Positions 28,111 through 37,682 are shown, counted from the stretch's first letter. The stretch: 64,000 nt of DNA from Candidatus Gastranaerophilales bacterium (GCA_016280955.1 JAEEHV010000009.1:1-64000); one strand, 5' to 3'. Numbers and translations: made by a program. Notes: generated by a model not told the origin, from the letters alone.

Positions 28111-28788
28111 TTAGCACATGACTATCCAAAGCAGTTTTCTGAGTTGTTTGCCGATAATTATTGCTATAATTGTAAAGAAAATATCATAAAGCATTTGTAC
28201 TCCGCTCTGTGAAGATATCCAGCTTGTAACAAGTTCAATCGGCGCATGACGCAATGTTGAAACGAATAACATATACAAAATACCGAGAATATGAATTGTT
28301 AATACTCCGAATAAAGATATTACCGGAATTCTGAGATAGTCTGTTTTTCCCTTTAAAAGAGTTCCGGCAAAAAAGACAGCCGGCAAAAATGCCAAAATAT
28401 AACCGAAACCGTATTCAAACAGATAGCTCAATCCGCCTCCCAACGCAAAAATCGGGAAAAACAAACCCAATATTATATATATCATAATTGACAATATACA
28501 AAATTTTCTTCCCATAAGTGCAAGTATAAAAAATATAATCGGAATTTGCGGAATATACTCATAAGTTTTTATAAAATGCTTTAGAACCTGAATATCTGTC
28601 AAATCCTGAGAAAAATAAACAAAAGAATCTAAAGGCAAGTACGGGTGTTTTATTGTTAACTGAGTAAACGTTGCAATAATTATTAAGAGTACTGAAAGCC
28701 CTGTCATAACAAGAGTTCCGAGAGTAATTTTTATCGGCTCACCCTTATACTTAAAACTGTTTAATTCTCTTTCAATTCTTTTACTCAT
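28111..28788 (-). CDS. BioY-like biotin transporter substrate-binding protein
   Basis: A 225-residue membrane protein with about six hydrophobic segments. The region LMGRKFCILSIMIYIILGL followed by FFPIFALGGGLSYLFEYGFGY matches the BioY pattern (G-x-x-x-G-x-x-S-x-x-x-Y...G-x-P-V-F-A-G-G). BioY is the S-component of ECF-type biotin uptake. No bioM/bioN is adjacent, so it may work alone or with shared energising subunits elsewhere. The N-terminal segment before the first helix is longer than usual. Confidence 0.65.
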   Translation of the reverse strand: MSKRIERELNSFKYKGEPIKITLGTLVMTGLSVLLIIIATFTQLTIKHPYLPLDSFVYFSQDLTDIQVLKHFIKTYEYIPQIPIIFFILALMGRKFCILSIMIYIILGLFFPIFALGGGLSYLFEYGFGYILAFLPAVFFAGTLLKGKTDYLRIPVISLFGVLTIHILGILYMLFVSTLRHAPIELVTSWISSQSGVQMLYDIFFTIIAIIIGKQLRKLLWIVMC

Positions 28789-28809
28789 TGTATATAAAAT
28801 TACCCTGTT

Positions 28810-29346
28810 TTATGTTGTTTTAATCAAATTTTTGATATTTTCGCAATTTTTTTCATAAATAGCTTTAAATTTATCGTAAAAAATATTTTCTGTCCACATA
28901 ATAAGAGCATCTTCATTATTGTCCTGATAATATCCTTTGCGTGTACCGAGAGATTTAAAACCGTATTTTTCATACAGTTTTATTGCAGGAATATTTGAAA
29001 CCCGTACTTCAAGTGTCAGGTATTTAATATTTTCCTTGTAACAATCATCTATAATTCGTTGAATTATAGCTTCACCGATGTGATTTCTCAGATACTCTTT
29101 TTTTACGGCAATTGTTGTAATATGTCCTTCATCAATAATATGCCAGGTACCGGCATAACCGACAAGCTCTCCCGAAGCATTTTTAGCCACATAGTATTTT
29201 GCAAGATTATTGGAAAGTTCATCATAAAATGACGATTTTGCCCAATGGTGTTTGCCGTATGCTTCGGATTCTATCTGCACTATGCCTTCTATATCGTCTT
29301 GCGTCATAGGCGATATGCTTATTTCTGATAAATTAATTACGGACAT
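28810..29346 (-). CDS. RimI-like N-alpha-acetyltransferase
   Basis: 178 residues from the ATG at 29346, which has gggagag just upstream; a TTG at 29358 is less likely. The GNAT fold is clear: ISPMTQDDIEGIVQIESEAYG at the start, ITTIAVKKEYLRNHIGEAIIQ (acetyl-CoA loop with a degenerate R-N-x-I-G for the usual Q-x-x-G-x-G/A), and LEVRVSNIPAIKLYEKYGFKSLGTRKGYY, diagnostic of RimI. RimI acetylates ribosomal protein S18 and other N-termini. Its start lies within the end of the upstream HicB-like gene, so they are coupled. Confidence 0.85.
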   Translation of the reverse strand: MSVINLSEISISPMTQDDIEGIVQIESEAYGKHHWAKSSFYDELSNNLAKYYVAKNASGELVGYAGTWHIIDEGHITTIAVKKEYLRNHIGEAIIQRIIDDCYKENIKYLTLEVRVSNIPAIKLYEKYGFKSLGTRKGYYQDNNEDALIMWTENIFYDKFKAIYEKNCENIKNLIKTT

Positions 29347-29606
29347 ATACTCTCCCAATCAATATCATCTTCTGTTTCTTCTCCCGGCTCAACTATGTGG
29401 TCGCCGTCCTCAAGCATTAACATAAGAGAAAGCCTCAGTTGTTTTTTGTAGTTTTCAAGAGCTTTTTCTCTTGTTTTTGCACAAAAAGCAAAACTGGGAA
29501 TTTCTTTTATTTCTATGTAGAAATACGGATTCCCGTTAAAATCCAAATCCGTTCCTTCAATAAGAGTCCATGGCAAATTTAAATAGTAATCCAAATCTTT
29601 AGTCAT
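29337..29606 (-). CDS. HicB-like protein without a partner toxin
   Basis: An 89-residue protein whose centre (PYFYIEIKEIPSFAFCAKTREKALENYKKQL) matches the degenerate RNase-H-like fold of HicB antitoxins (Y-x-v-x-i-x-e-l-P-g...G-x-T-x-e-E-A-l-x-n). The tail is very acidic. No HicA toxin gene is next to it; neighbours are a GerMN protein and RimI. It overlaps both. It may be a solitary regulator; function is not established. Confidence 0.6.
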   Translation of the reverse strand: MTKDLDYYLNLPWTLIEGTDLDFNGNPYFYIEIKEIPSFAFCAKTREKALENYKKQLRLSLMLMLEDGDHIVEPGEETEDDIDWESICP

Positions 29607-30201
29607 CCAGTGATTTCTCCGATAAAGGTTGTTTTATCATTATACCTTCTCCGCCTATAACATCAGCCTGTTTGCCGTTTATGTACAAATAAACCGGCTG
29701 TTTTGTATTAGCGAGAGCTGTTTTGATTAATTGATGTATTCTTATATATGTACTTTCTGCACCGCCGCCGCTTTCAAATGCAGGAGAAAGGTCTATAAGG
29801 ATATTGTTAGCACCTTCTCTGACAGACAAAATTTTTGTTCCTGCAGGAATCTCAGAAGATAATCCCTTACTTTTTTCCCAATCGCTCGGTGCCGCAATTA
29901 GTTCTTTTATTGCAAATGCAAAACATGATTTTTCTGCGGCTGTATCACATTTTCTGTTTACGGAACGCATATTTCCTTTAGTATCCGTCACAAAAATTTT
30001 TACGGTTTTGATTTCATGTTTTTCCTTTTTATCAGGTTCATCCATGCCGGAATTATTTCCGGTATTTATATCTGTTTCAGTTTGATATTTTTGTCCGGAA
30101 CGATTTATCTTAAAACCGTCTTTTCCGAAAAACGAAAAATATACATAAACTACCGTTATAACTATTAAACAAAAAATTCCGAGTTTTTGAGAAAAATTCA
30201 T
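29599..30201 (-). CDS. GerMN-domain envelope protein
   Basis: A 200-residue protein with an N-terminal membrane anchor (LGIFCLIVITVVYVYFSFF) and a low-complexity linker. A GerMN domain follows from about residue 70: KIFVTDTKGNMRSVNRK, FAIKELIAAPSDWEKSKGL, GTKILSVREGANNILIDLSPAF, and ESTYIRIHQLIKTALA. GerMN domains occur in spore germination protein GerM and in many envelope proteins, mostly of unknown ligand. It overlaps the HicB-like gene by 8 bases. Confidence 0.8.
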   Translation of the reverse strand: MNFSQKLGIFCLIVITVVYVYFSFFGKDGFKINRSGQKYQTETDINTGNNSGMDEPDKKEKHEIKTVKIFVTDTKGNMRSVNRKCDTAAEKSCFAFAIKELIAAPSDWEKSKGLSSEIPAGTKILSVREGANNILIDLSPAFESGGGAESTYIRIHQLIKTALANTKQPVYLYINGKQADVIGGEGIMIKQPLSEKSLDD

Positions 30202-30277
30202 TTATATTCTCCCTGAATTAAATTGATTTTCGGACATCTAAACCGGTCGGTAAAGCTTATTTTGTCCGAATTTTTGT

Positions 30278-31099
30278 TTATCTTTCGCCTTTTATATATA
30301 TTTTACCACCAATTTTAACCTTATTGTCAACAATGTTTACATTCTCAATAATTGCTTTATGCCCTGCTTTTTCCAATTCATCGATTGTAAACTCGATCGG
30401 GTTCAGATAGTTAATCAGATTAGCTACTTTATTTAAACCAAGATTTCCGTATGCTGTATCTATGCTTACATTCTTTGCTTTGATAACACCCTTTACTACT
30501 TCAAAATCGGATTGTGCAACAAAAGAACGGTCTTTTGCAATAGCTATCGGGAAATTGTAATCTGTTATTATATAGAATTTATTATTAACTATTTTTGTCC
30601 TTACACCTGTTATAACAAAGAAAGGTTTTGCAATGTTATTAACCTTGTCAAGAACTTTTTTGTAATCGGAATCTTTAAGTGCAGTATTTATTGATTCATC
30701 ACTCAGCATAATCTCATACGAATATGTCATGTCCGACTTAAAAGCTATAGGATTTTTTGTATAGTCAATATAATTATAATCCGTAATTGATTTCAGATTT
30801 GCATAAGGTATGGTAATATCTTCCAATACTGCGTTTTCACCGGTAATTTCTATGTATTTGAAAATTCCTTTTTTAATACTCGTAAGAGTATAGCCTTCAA
30901 ACTTAACATCAAAATTTGCTCCGGTCTGTTTTTTCAAAACTTTTTTTATTTCTTTCTTAACCGCTCTTTCGGCAATGTATCTTGTTAATGAAAAGTGCGT
31001 TTTACCCTTTAAATATTCTTCGGAACATTTATCCGTACAGGCATAGACACAATTCACAATTAAAAATATAAATATGATAAATGCTAAAATCTTTTTCAT
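30278..31099 (-). CDS. DUF2993 (LmeA-like) exported protein
   Basis: A 273-residue protein with a signal peptide (MKKILAFIIFIFLIVNCVYA). The body has FDVKFEGYTLTSIKKGIFKYIEIT, NLKSITDYNYIDY, and a C-terminal LVF-like strand repeat (VNIVDNKVKIGGKIYIKG), as in DUF2993/LmeA proteins of cyanobacteria and actinobacteria. These are periplasmic and lipid-binding in the studied cases. The gene downstream of the 206-residue protein shares this layout and may be related. Family call is moderate. Confidence 0.65.
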   Translation of the reverse strand: MKKILAFIIFIFLIVNCVYACTDKCSEEYLKGKTHFSLTRYIAERAVKKEIKKVLKKQTGANFDVKFEGYTLTSIKKGIFKYIEITGENAVLEDITIPYANLKSITDYNYIDYTKNPIAFKSDMTYSYEIMLSDESINTALKDSDYKKVLDKVNNIAKPFFVITGVRTKIVNNKFYIITDYNFPIAIAKDRSFVAQSDFEVVKGVIKAKNVSIDTAYGNLGLNKVANLINYLNPIEFTIDELEKAGHKAIIENVNIVDNKVKIGGKIYIKGER

Positions 31100-31124
31100 A
31101 TATTATTCCCCGTATTTTTTATTA

Positions 31125-31745
31125 TCAGTGTTTTTCTTCATTTTCTTTTACACCCTTATAAAATTCATTTGCAATAAGCTGCGAATACCTCTTTTTTTCG
31201 CTTAATGAAAGGGCAAGTTTTTCCGAACCGTCAGAAGTTTTTACTGTTGCAATAATTCCGGTAATATCAGACACCGGCAGCTTTGTAACATGGGCATTAA
31301 ATTTTGCATAAGGAACCGTTTTGCTATACATTTCAATAGTTCCGCGATCTGTAATTGATATGTCTTCAACTTTTATACCACGATATTTAATTTTTTCCGA
31401 AAGTTCAAGTAATTTTTTATCAATATTCTGACTTTTTATATCATCCTGAGTAAGTAAAGTCTTTTTACCCGAATCCAGAATAACCATTTTTTGTCCTGAT
31501 GCTTTATGTTCCGCTATTACAGCTTTATATCCTGCAAGCGACATTGTATTATCAATAATAAATTCTTCATTCATACCTGAAAAATCGCCAATTTGCTTTA
31601 TACTCTCAGATTGGTGTGATGCAATAAAATTACAAATACCGTCTTTTATTGCCTCAACATATTTCTGACCTCCAATAGCATTAAAACCGATAAATGCGAG
31701 GACAATTATGATTGCATGAAACACTATTTTTATGGTTCTTAACAT
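31125..31745 (-). CDS. Membrane-anchored hypothetical protein
   Basis: A 206-residue protein with one N-terminal membrane segment (IKIVFHAIIIVLAFIGFNAIGG) and an extracytoplasmic region with KYRGIKVEDISITDRGTIEMYSKTVPYAKFNAHVTKL. That stretch resembles the strand pattern of the DUF2993 protein 26 bases downstream (VTI-PYANL). The C-terminal 30 residues are helical and charged. I cannot assign a family. Probably co-transcribed and co-functional with the DUF2993 gene. Confidence 0.65.
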   Translation of the reverse strand: MLRTIKIVFHAIIIVLAFIGFNAIGGQKYVEAIKDGICNFIASHQSESIKQIGDFSGMNEEFIIDNTMSLAGYKAVIAEHKASGQKMVILDSGKKTLLTQDDIKSQNIDKKLLELSEKIKYRGIKVEDISITDRGTIEMYSKTVPYAKFNAHVTKLPVSDITGIIATVKTSDGSEKLALSLSEKKRYSQLIANEFYKGVKENEEKH

Positions 31746-31796
31746 AATAATGCTAACCTCTTAAAAGTTTCTTCTAATATATTCTACCATGAAAAA

Positions 31797-32819
31797 TTAT
31801 ACCGTTTTCTTATTTAATCTGTAAATTAAACATGCGGCTCCTATTGTTATACCGACTATAGCAGGAACATACACATAACGATGATATAAATTCTTCCCGA
31901 ATATATATTTTTTGAAAACATCTCCCATGCCGGCTTTAAATTCTTTTGAGTTTTTTGCATGCCGCTTTATAACTGCCCTGATTGTTTTACTCCACTCTCC
32001 TCTTTCCATTTCAACAATTTTTCCGACAGACGAAAATGCTTCAAAAATTGGTTTTAAATCGGATTTACCGGAATTTTTTGCAATAATACAGTATAGCGGC
32101 AACTCTTTGAGTTCTTTAATCAGCCCGTTTGCTTCAAATTCTCTGCGTAATCTGTTTATATATTCAGAACTCACACCATCCAATACAGCTTTGATATCTT
32201 CAAGTTTTTTATGTGTTTTTGCTCTGAAAAATTCTTTGTTTTCTGATTTTTCTTCATATTTTTTCAAATCTACATAATTCAGCGGATTTAACATATCAAA
32301 ATCGTTTGAACCATTTCCGGCAACAATAACGATATCTTTATTTTTTATTGCATCTTTAATACTTTTTTTGACATCAAAAAGTTTGTTTAACCCGTACTTC
32401 ATATTAAGATTTTTACATTCTAAACTTCTTTCCTCTTTTGTTTTAAAAGTTTTTGTTTCACTGAACGGGAAAATGTCTTTTTCGTAAAAATCCTTGTCAC
32501 TGCCGGTTTTGATAAACTCATCACTTCCGTTTTCGGTAATAAGAGAGTCAGGCAAAGGTAAATGAATATTTTTTTGTTTTAAAAATTCCATCATTTTAAA
32601 AAACGAATCAAAATTGCGGCCTGTGCTTATATGAAAATCAAGATTTCCTTTGGTTTTTTCAAGCAATTCTGAATTTTCCCTGCAATAAACATCAAGATTT
32701 ATATTGGTTTTTTGTTTTAATTCTTCTTTAGCAACAGGCAGATATGTTCCGTCAAAGTCAGAATACAAATGCACTTTGCCGGCACGAAAACAAATGCAGT
32801 CAGTTACGGGTATTCTCAT
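31797..32819 (-). CDS. HAD-superfamily phosphatase, sucrose-phosphatase-like, with C-terminal membrane segment
   Basis: 340 residues from the ATG at 32819, with aaggtg upstream; a GTG at 32828 is the alternative. HAD motif I is LYSDFDGTYLP, motif II DFHISTGR, and motif IV GNGSNDFDML. This is the order of Cof/sucrose-phosphatase-like HAD enzymes, which dephosphorylate sugar phosphates. The ~160 residues after motif IV are unusual for the family and end in a hydrophobic segment (VYVPAIVGITIGAACLIYRL) with a basic tail, consistent with membrane attachment. The N-terminus has CFRAG (see findings). Confidence 0.7.
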   Translation of the reverse strand: MRIPVTDCICFRAGKVHLYSDFDGTYLPVAKEELKQKTNINLDVYCRENSELLEKTKGNLDFHISTGRNFDSFFKMMEFLKQKNIHLPLPDSLITENGSDEFIKTGSDKDFYEKDIFPFSETKTFKTKEERSLECKNLNMKYGLNKLFDVKKSIKDAIKNKDIVIVAGNGSNDFDMLNPLNYVDLKKYEEKSENKEFFRAKTHKKLEDIKAVLDGVSSEYINRLRREFEANGLIKELKELPLYCIIAKNSGKSDLKPIFEAFSSVGKIVEMERGEWSKTIRAVIKRHAKNSKEFKAGMGDVFKKYIFGKNLYHRYVYVPAIVGITIGAACLIYRLNKKTV

Positions 32820-32899
32820 ATTATACACACACCTTAGCTGCTATTATACAATAAAATCAAGGGGGGTTCAAGCTTATAATACTACAGGACAGCAGTAAT

Positions 32900-34237
32900 T
32901 TATGCTGTCTTTTGCTCTCCGACAGCAGCTTCTCCCAGTTTTAAAATTTTTTCAATGGTTTCATCATACTCTATTTTTTCATTAGTTGACTGAATAAGAA
33001 ATGAATTTATATCATCCATCATTGATATTGCTTTGTCACACACAGGATCGGAACCTTTTACATAAGCTCCTATATTTATCAAATCCTCATTTTTTCTGTG
33101 TACCGCAAGTAAATTTCTTAATATACCGGCTGCATCACGATGTTCTTTTGTCGTTACGTCGCCCATTACACGGCTTAATGACTGAAGTACATCTACTGCC
33201 GGATAGTGGTTTTTGTGAGCCAAATCTCTTGATAATACAATGTGACCATCTAAAATACTTCTTGCAGTATCTGAAATTGGTTCGTTAAAATCGTCACCCT
33301 CTACCAATACGGTATATAATCCCGTAATTGTACCGTTCTCATTTGTACCTGCCCTTTCCATAAGCTTTGGCATTATTGCATAAACCGAAGGAGTATAACC
33401 TCTTGTTGCCGGCGGCTCACCTATTGCCAATCCGACTTCTCTCTGAGCCATTGCAATACGGGTAACCGAGTCCAGCATAAATAATACATCCATTCCCAAA
33501 TCCCTGAAATATTCAGCAATCGTTGTAGCGACAAAAGCTGCCTTAATTTTTACAAGAGAGGGCTGTTCGGAAGTTGCCGCAATTACAATTGAACGTTTCA
33601 TACCTTCTTCACCAAGAATTTCCTCAATAAATTCTTTAACCTCACGGCCACGCTCACCGATTAGTGCTATTACGTTAAGCTGAGCAGATGTATTTTTTGC
33701 CATCATACCGATTGTTGTACTTTTTCCTACACCGGAACCGGCAAAAATACCCATTCTCTGTCCCTTACCTACCGTAATAAATCCGTCAATCGCTCTAATT
33801 CCCAATGACAATGGCTCTGATATACGTTTTCTTTTCAAAGGATTTATTGCATCAGCTCTGGTTGAGCGAAAATTTGAAAATGTAAGCTCACCGTTACTGT
33901 CTATTGGACGTCCTAACCCGTCCAATACCCTGCCGATAAGCTGATTACCAACACCTATTTTCATTGCACCGCCGGAATTAATAACGGAAGCGCCGGGCCT
34001 TATACCATCCGGCGAAGCCAAAGGCATTAAAAGTATTTTATCACGTTTAAAACCGACAACTTCAGCCATTGTCGGCTGTTCTTTAAAATCATTATATATG
34101 TAACACAAATCACCTATTGATGATGCAGGACCGTCAGATTCAATTGTTAACCCTATGATTTCGGTAATTCTGCCGATTTCCCTCAATGTTCTTGCGTTGT
34201 TTATTATTTCAAGATACTTGTTCTTATCCCATGCCAT
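32900..34237 (-). CDS. fliI: Flagellum-specific ATPase FliI
   Basis: 445 residues from the ATG at 34237; a GTG three codons upstream (34246) is possible. It is a type III export ATPase: a short beta-barrel N-domain, Walker A AGSGVGKST near residue 166-174, VIALIGERGREVKEF, and LDSVTRIAMAQREVGLAIGEPPATRGYTPSVYA. It energises export of flagellar subunits. It overlaps fliH. No fliJ follows; the next downstream gene is the HAD phosphatase. Confidence 0.93.
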   Translation of the reverse strand: MAWDKNKYLEIINNARTLREIGRITEIIGLTIESDGPASSIGDLCYIYNDFKEQPTMAEVVGFKRDKILLMPLASPDGIRPGASVINSGGAMKIGVGNQLIGRVLDGLGRPIDSNGELTFSNFRSTRADAINPLKRKRISEPLSLGIRAIDGFITVGKGQRMGIFAGSGVGKSTTIGMMAKNTSAQLNVIALIGERGREVKEFIEEILGEEGMKRSIVIAATSEQPSLVKIKAAFVATTIAEYFRDLGMDVLFMLDSVTRIAMAQREVGLAIGEPPATRGYTPSVYAIMPKLMERAGTNENGTITGLYTVLVEGDDFNEPISDTARSILDGHIVLSRDLAHKNHYPAVDVLQSLSRVMGDVTTKEHRDAAGILRNLLAVHRKNEDLINIGAYVKGSDPVCDKAISMMDDINSFLIQSTNEKIEYDETIEKILKLGEAAVGEQKTA

Positions 34238-34997
34238 TGCTTTCACCGTTTGTTAACTTCTTAGCAAGTTCTTCCAGCTGTGATGAAATTCTTGCATCCA
34301 GTCTGGTTTTAGGAGTTTCTACAATTACACCGTCCGGGGAAAGTGAAAAATCTTCTTTAATTTTTAATGATTGAAGCCCCTGAATACTGCTCCTGATGTT
34401 CGGTATCATACTCCTTATGTATTCAACAAGTTTTGGGCTGACTATAATTGTAATGCTCTCTTTTTCATCAAGCATTTTTATTGCTTCATGTGTCATTTGA
34501 TAAAGCATTTGAGGATTTAATTGGTTACAGCAGACTTTTTTTGCAATTGCTACAACAAGCTCAATTATATCCCGCTCGGCAGAATCAATTATTTGTTTTT
34601 TTATTTCAAAAGTGCTGCTTGCAAGTGTTTCCAAAGCCTCTAAACCTGCCTGAGCATCTTCTGTAAATTTCTGCAATCCATCCTCACGCCCCTTGGCAAA
34701 ACCATCGTCATAAGCCTGCTGCTTTACAACTTCATATTCATTTTGTCCTTTTTTTCTGGCTTCATCAATTATTCTTGAGGCTTCTGTGTTGGCTGTTTGT
34801 ACAATTATCTGGGATTTATTTTCTGCATTGCCTACAATAGTATTTGCTTTATTTTCCGTTTCTTCAAGCATTTTCTTAACTTTTGCCTGAGATTGGGTAA
34901 CTTTGGACTGCTCAATAGGTAAAACATAACTTTCACCAAATTGAACACCCTTTCCGACTATTCGGTTTTTAGAATTATCACTATTGCTGCTACTCAA
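34224..34997 (-). CDS. fliH: Flagellar export regulator FliH
   Basis: A 257-residue protein with an N-terminal ~40-residue disordered stretch and a long coiled coil rich in Lys, Glu, Gln and Ala (KVKKMLEETENKANTIVGNAE; AYDDGFAKGREDGLQ). The C-terminal domain (ERDIIELVVAIAKKVCCNQL; SITIIVSPKLVEYIR; GVIVETPKTRLDARI) matches FliH/YscL/V-ATPase subunit E. It holds FliI at the export gate. It overlaps fliG by 8 bases and fliI by about 14. Confidence 0.9.
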   Translation of the reverse strand: MSSSNSDNSKNRIVGKGVQFGESYVLPIEQSKVTQSQAKVKKMLEETENKANTIVGNAENKSQIIVQTANTEASRIIDEARKKGQNEYEVVKQQAYDDGFAKGREDGLQKFTEDAQAGLEALETLASSTFEIKKQIIDSAERDIIELVVAIAKKVCCNQLNPQMLYQMTHEAIKMLDEKESITIIVSPKLVEYIRSMIPNIRSSIQGLQSLKIKEDFSLSPDGVIVETPKTRLDARISSQLEELAKKLTNGESNGMG

Positions 34998-36039
34998 CTA
35001 ATTCATCCTCAACACTGGCACGTGTAATTGTAATCTCACCGGTTGCTTCAAGGCTTCTGACAGCACTAACAACACTTGTTTGAGCTTCCTGAACCTCTTT
35101 AACACGAACAGGACCAATATATTCCATATCATCTTTGAGCATCTGTCTGGCTCTTTCTGACATGTTCTTAAATACTTTTTCTTTAATTTCGTCTTTGGTA
35201 CCCTTAAGTGCCGTTGCAAGTTCTTTACTGTCAACTTCTCTAAGCAGCCTTTGAATAGCACGGTCGTCGAGAATCATAATATCTTCGAATACAAACATCA
35301 AATCTCTTACTTCCTGTGCCATTGCCTGGTTTTCTATTTCCAGCCATTCCATAATATTTTTTTCGGTGCCTCGGTCGCAACAGTTCAAAATGTTTGCCAG
35401 TGATTCTACACCGCCTGCATTTGAAAAGTCCTGAACCAAAAGGGCAGAGAATTTTCTTTCTACAATATCTTCAATTGTAGATAAAATTTCCGGATTTGTA
35501 GGAGTCATGTCTGCAATTTTCATTGATACAACAGCCTGAATATCCGGAGGTAAAAACGACAATACCTGAGCTGCAAGTTCAGGTCTTATATAAGCCAAAA
35601 TCAGAGCCAAAAGCTGAGGATTTTCTGATGCAAATGTGTTCGCAAGCTGTGAAGGATCTGCTTCATTGAGAAAATAGAACGGGTTAGTGTTAACCATTGA
35701 GTTAACTCTTTCAAGCATTTTTGCCGCTTCTGAATCACCATACGCCTGAGCCAGAAGTTGTTTTGCATAGTTAACACCACCGGATGCAACAAAGTTCTTT
35801 GCCTGAAATACAGCTTTAAATTCGTTTAAAACATCATTTAAGTCCTCATCTGCAACTTTACCTAAGTTTGCAATGTCAAGAGTAAGCTGCTCAAGAAGGT
35901 CATCATCCTTAATATTTTTAAGAATTTCCGAAGCTGTAGATGGTCCGAGCGCAATAAGAAGTGCCGCAACCTTTTGGCTTGGACGCGTTAAGTTTTTTTT
36001 TGCCTCTTCTTTTGCCTTTTTAATTTCTTCTATACCCAT
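34990..36039 (-). CDS. fliG: Flagellar motor switch protein FliG
   Basis: A 349-residue FliG. The N-domain binds FliF, the middle domain has ANTFASENPQLLALILAYIRPELAAQVLSFLP split over residues ~127-162 (EHPQ-like signature as ENPQ), and the C-domain carries the torque helix (VDSKELATALKGTKDEIKEKVFKNMSERA split). FliG couples ion flow through the stator to rotation. It is 89 bases after fliF, the largest gap in the fliFGHI cluster. Confidence 0.95.
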   Translation of the reverse strand: MGIEEIKKAKEEAKKNLTRPSQKVAALLIALGPSTASEILKNIKDDDLLEQLTLDIANLGKVADEDLNDVLNEFKAVFQAKNFVASGGVNYAKQLLAQAYGDSEAAKMLERVNSMVNTNPFYFLNEADPSQLANTFASENPQLLALILAYIRPELAAQVLSFLPPDIQAVVSMKIADMTPTNPEILSTIEDIVERKFSALLVQDFSNAGGVESLANILNCCDRGTEKNIMEWLEIENQAMAQEVRDLMFVFEDIMILDDRAIQRLLREVDSKELATALKGTKDEIKEKVFKNMSERARQMLKDDMEYIGPVRVKEVQEAQTSVVSAVRSLEATGEITITRASVEDELVE

Positions 36040-36128
36040 TTTGAAAAGTGAATAAGTGAATAAGCGATTTTTAAGATAGTTTTATTTACTTATCAAAAAC
36101 TTATAAACTCAGATCACTACCCTCCTCT

Positions 36129-37682
36129 CTAATTCTTAATATAAGAAACTAATATCTTAGCAGCTTCTTCCGGAGCGGACATAACCGCTTCATTTAACTC
36201 ATTTATGCTTTGGTCTTTTTGCGACCTGATTTCTTTCAAATTTACCTCGGGAACGTCAATGGATTCTTCTTCTTCAGGTAACGACTCCTGAGGCTCTTCT
36301 ATTTTTCGTTCTACACGTTTCGGAGCATCCGGTATCTTCATAACAAAGTTCTTTAAAATTAAAAGTGCAAATCCGCCGATAAACAATATTACAATAAGCG
36401 GAAATACAGAAGATGCCAGGAAGTAGAATATTTGTTCCTGCTGATAATGTTTTGCAAAATTTTCCTGCTGCTTAGTATCAAATGTTGCACCCTCAAATTG
36501 TAAACCAGATACAGTAATTACATCACCTCTTGAATAATCGATACCTGATGCAGAAAGTACAAGATTTTTAATTTCTTCTTTTTCCTGTTCTGTCAGAACT
36601 TTATTTACAGCAACAGCGACAGAAAGTCTTTTAACTGTGCCGGGAGCATATACAACCTGTTTAACTTCCTTTGATACATTATAATTTATCGCCGTTTTTT
36701 GTTTTGTATAATTAAGATTTCTGTTTACAGTAACGGGCGGAGTCAGGTTCTGCGGATTCTGTATGTTATTTGGATTCTCATAAGTTTCAACTTCTGTCTG
36801 AGAACTTGTAACAACACCCACACCTTTTTCATCATTAATCGGCATATAACTTTCTATAGTTGCTTTTGCCGAATTAAAATCTATGTCGGCACTAACCTGT
36901 ACTGATACGTTAGATTTTCCGACAATTTTACCGAGTACATCACTGATTTTCTTTGCAGTATCTTTTTCAAGATTTGTTTTAAAACTCTCCATATCGGTTG
37001 AATTTTTTGAGGTTTCATCCGAAAGAGTGTTACCGTTTTGGTCAGTAATAAATACCTGTTCCGGTGTCATTCTCGGAACGGAATAAGCAACCAAATTCTT
37101 AACCGCTTTTACTTGTGATGACTTTATATGATAACCGGGCTCTAATACCAAAATAACAGATGCCGTAGGTTTTTCATCATTGTCTTCAAAGATGGAACGT
37201 TCCGGTTCTGCAAGCTGAACTCTTGCATATCTGATTCCTTCTATTTTTTCAATAGAACGGGTTAACTCGCCCTGAAAAATTCTCTGCTTTGTTAATTTAT
37301 TTTTAAAATCGGTCGAACCCAACTGCATGTTATCCAAAAGCTCAAATCCTAAATTCTGATTTTTAATAAGGTCATTTTCTGCAACAAATACACGCATTTC
37401 ATCCCTTACATTTGACGGAACAAGGACAGATTTATGGTCTTCAGATACTTTATATCTGTAACCGTTCTTTTTCATACTTTCTACAATACTAATCGTATCA
37501 ACTTCATTTAAATCAGAGTATAAAACAACCCAGTCCGGCTCCATTGCTTTAGACAAGAAGAATGTTGCAACTACGATTGTGACAACAATCAGAGCGAGCA
37601 TGCCGATTTTTTGTGCCCCGTCAAGCCCGTTCCACAATTTCTTCATATCATTAGCCAAGAGTGCAAAATAATTGTTTTCCAT
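36129..37682 (-). CDS. fliF: Flagellar MS-ring protein FliF
   Basis: 517 residues from the ATG at 37682, which is preceded by ggggag; an in-frame ATG at 37697 lacks a good site. Two membrane segments flank a large periplasmic region: IGMLALIVVTIVVATFFL near 25 and LASSVFPLIVILFIGGFALLIL near 420. Ring-building motifs include YARVQLAEPERSIFEDNDEKPTASVIL (split; around 150-177). The C-terminal acidic tail, where FliG binds, ends SAPEEAAKILVSYIKN. It is the first gene of fliFGHI. Confidence 0.95.
   Translation of the reverse strand: MENNYFALLANDMKKLWNGLDGAQKIGMLALIVVTIVVATFFLSKAMEPDWVVLYSDLNEVDTISIVESMKKNGYRYKVSEDHKSVLVPSNVRDEMRVFVAENDLIKNQNLGFELLDNMQLGSTDFKNKLTKQRIFQGELTRSIEKIEGIRYARVQLAEPERSIFEDNDEKPTASVILVLEPGYHIKSSQVKAVKNLVAYSVPRMTPEQVFITDQNGNTLSDETSKNSTDMESFKTNLEKDTAKKISDVLGKIVGKSNVSVQVSADIDFNSAKATIESYMPINDEKGVGVVTSSQTEVETYENPNNIQNPQNLTPPVTVNRNLNYTKQKTAINYNVSKEVKQVVYAPGTVKRLSVAVAVNKVLTEQEKEEIKNLVLSASGIDYSRGDVITVSGLQFEGATFDTKQQENFAKHYQQEQIFYFLASSVFPLIVILFIGGFALLILKNFVMKIPDAPKRVERKIEEPQESLPEEEESIDVPEVNLKEIRSQKDQSINELNEAVMSAPEEAAKILVSYIKN

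Noticed and set aside
32889-32911. Small inverted repeat gacagc/gctgtc at the fliI stop
   Set aside because: Only 6 pairs, no T-run on the minus strand; not a convincing terminator.
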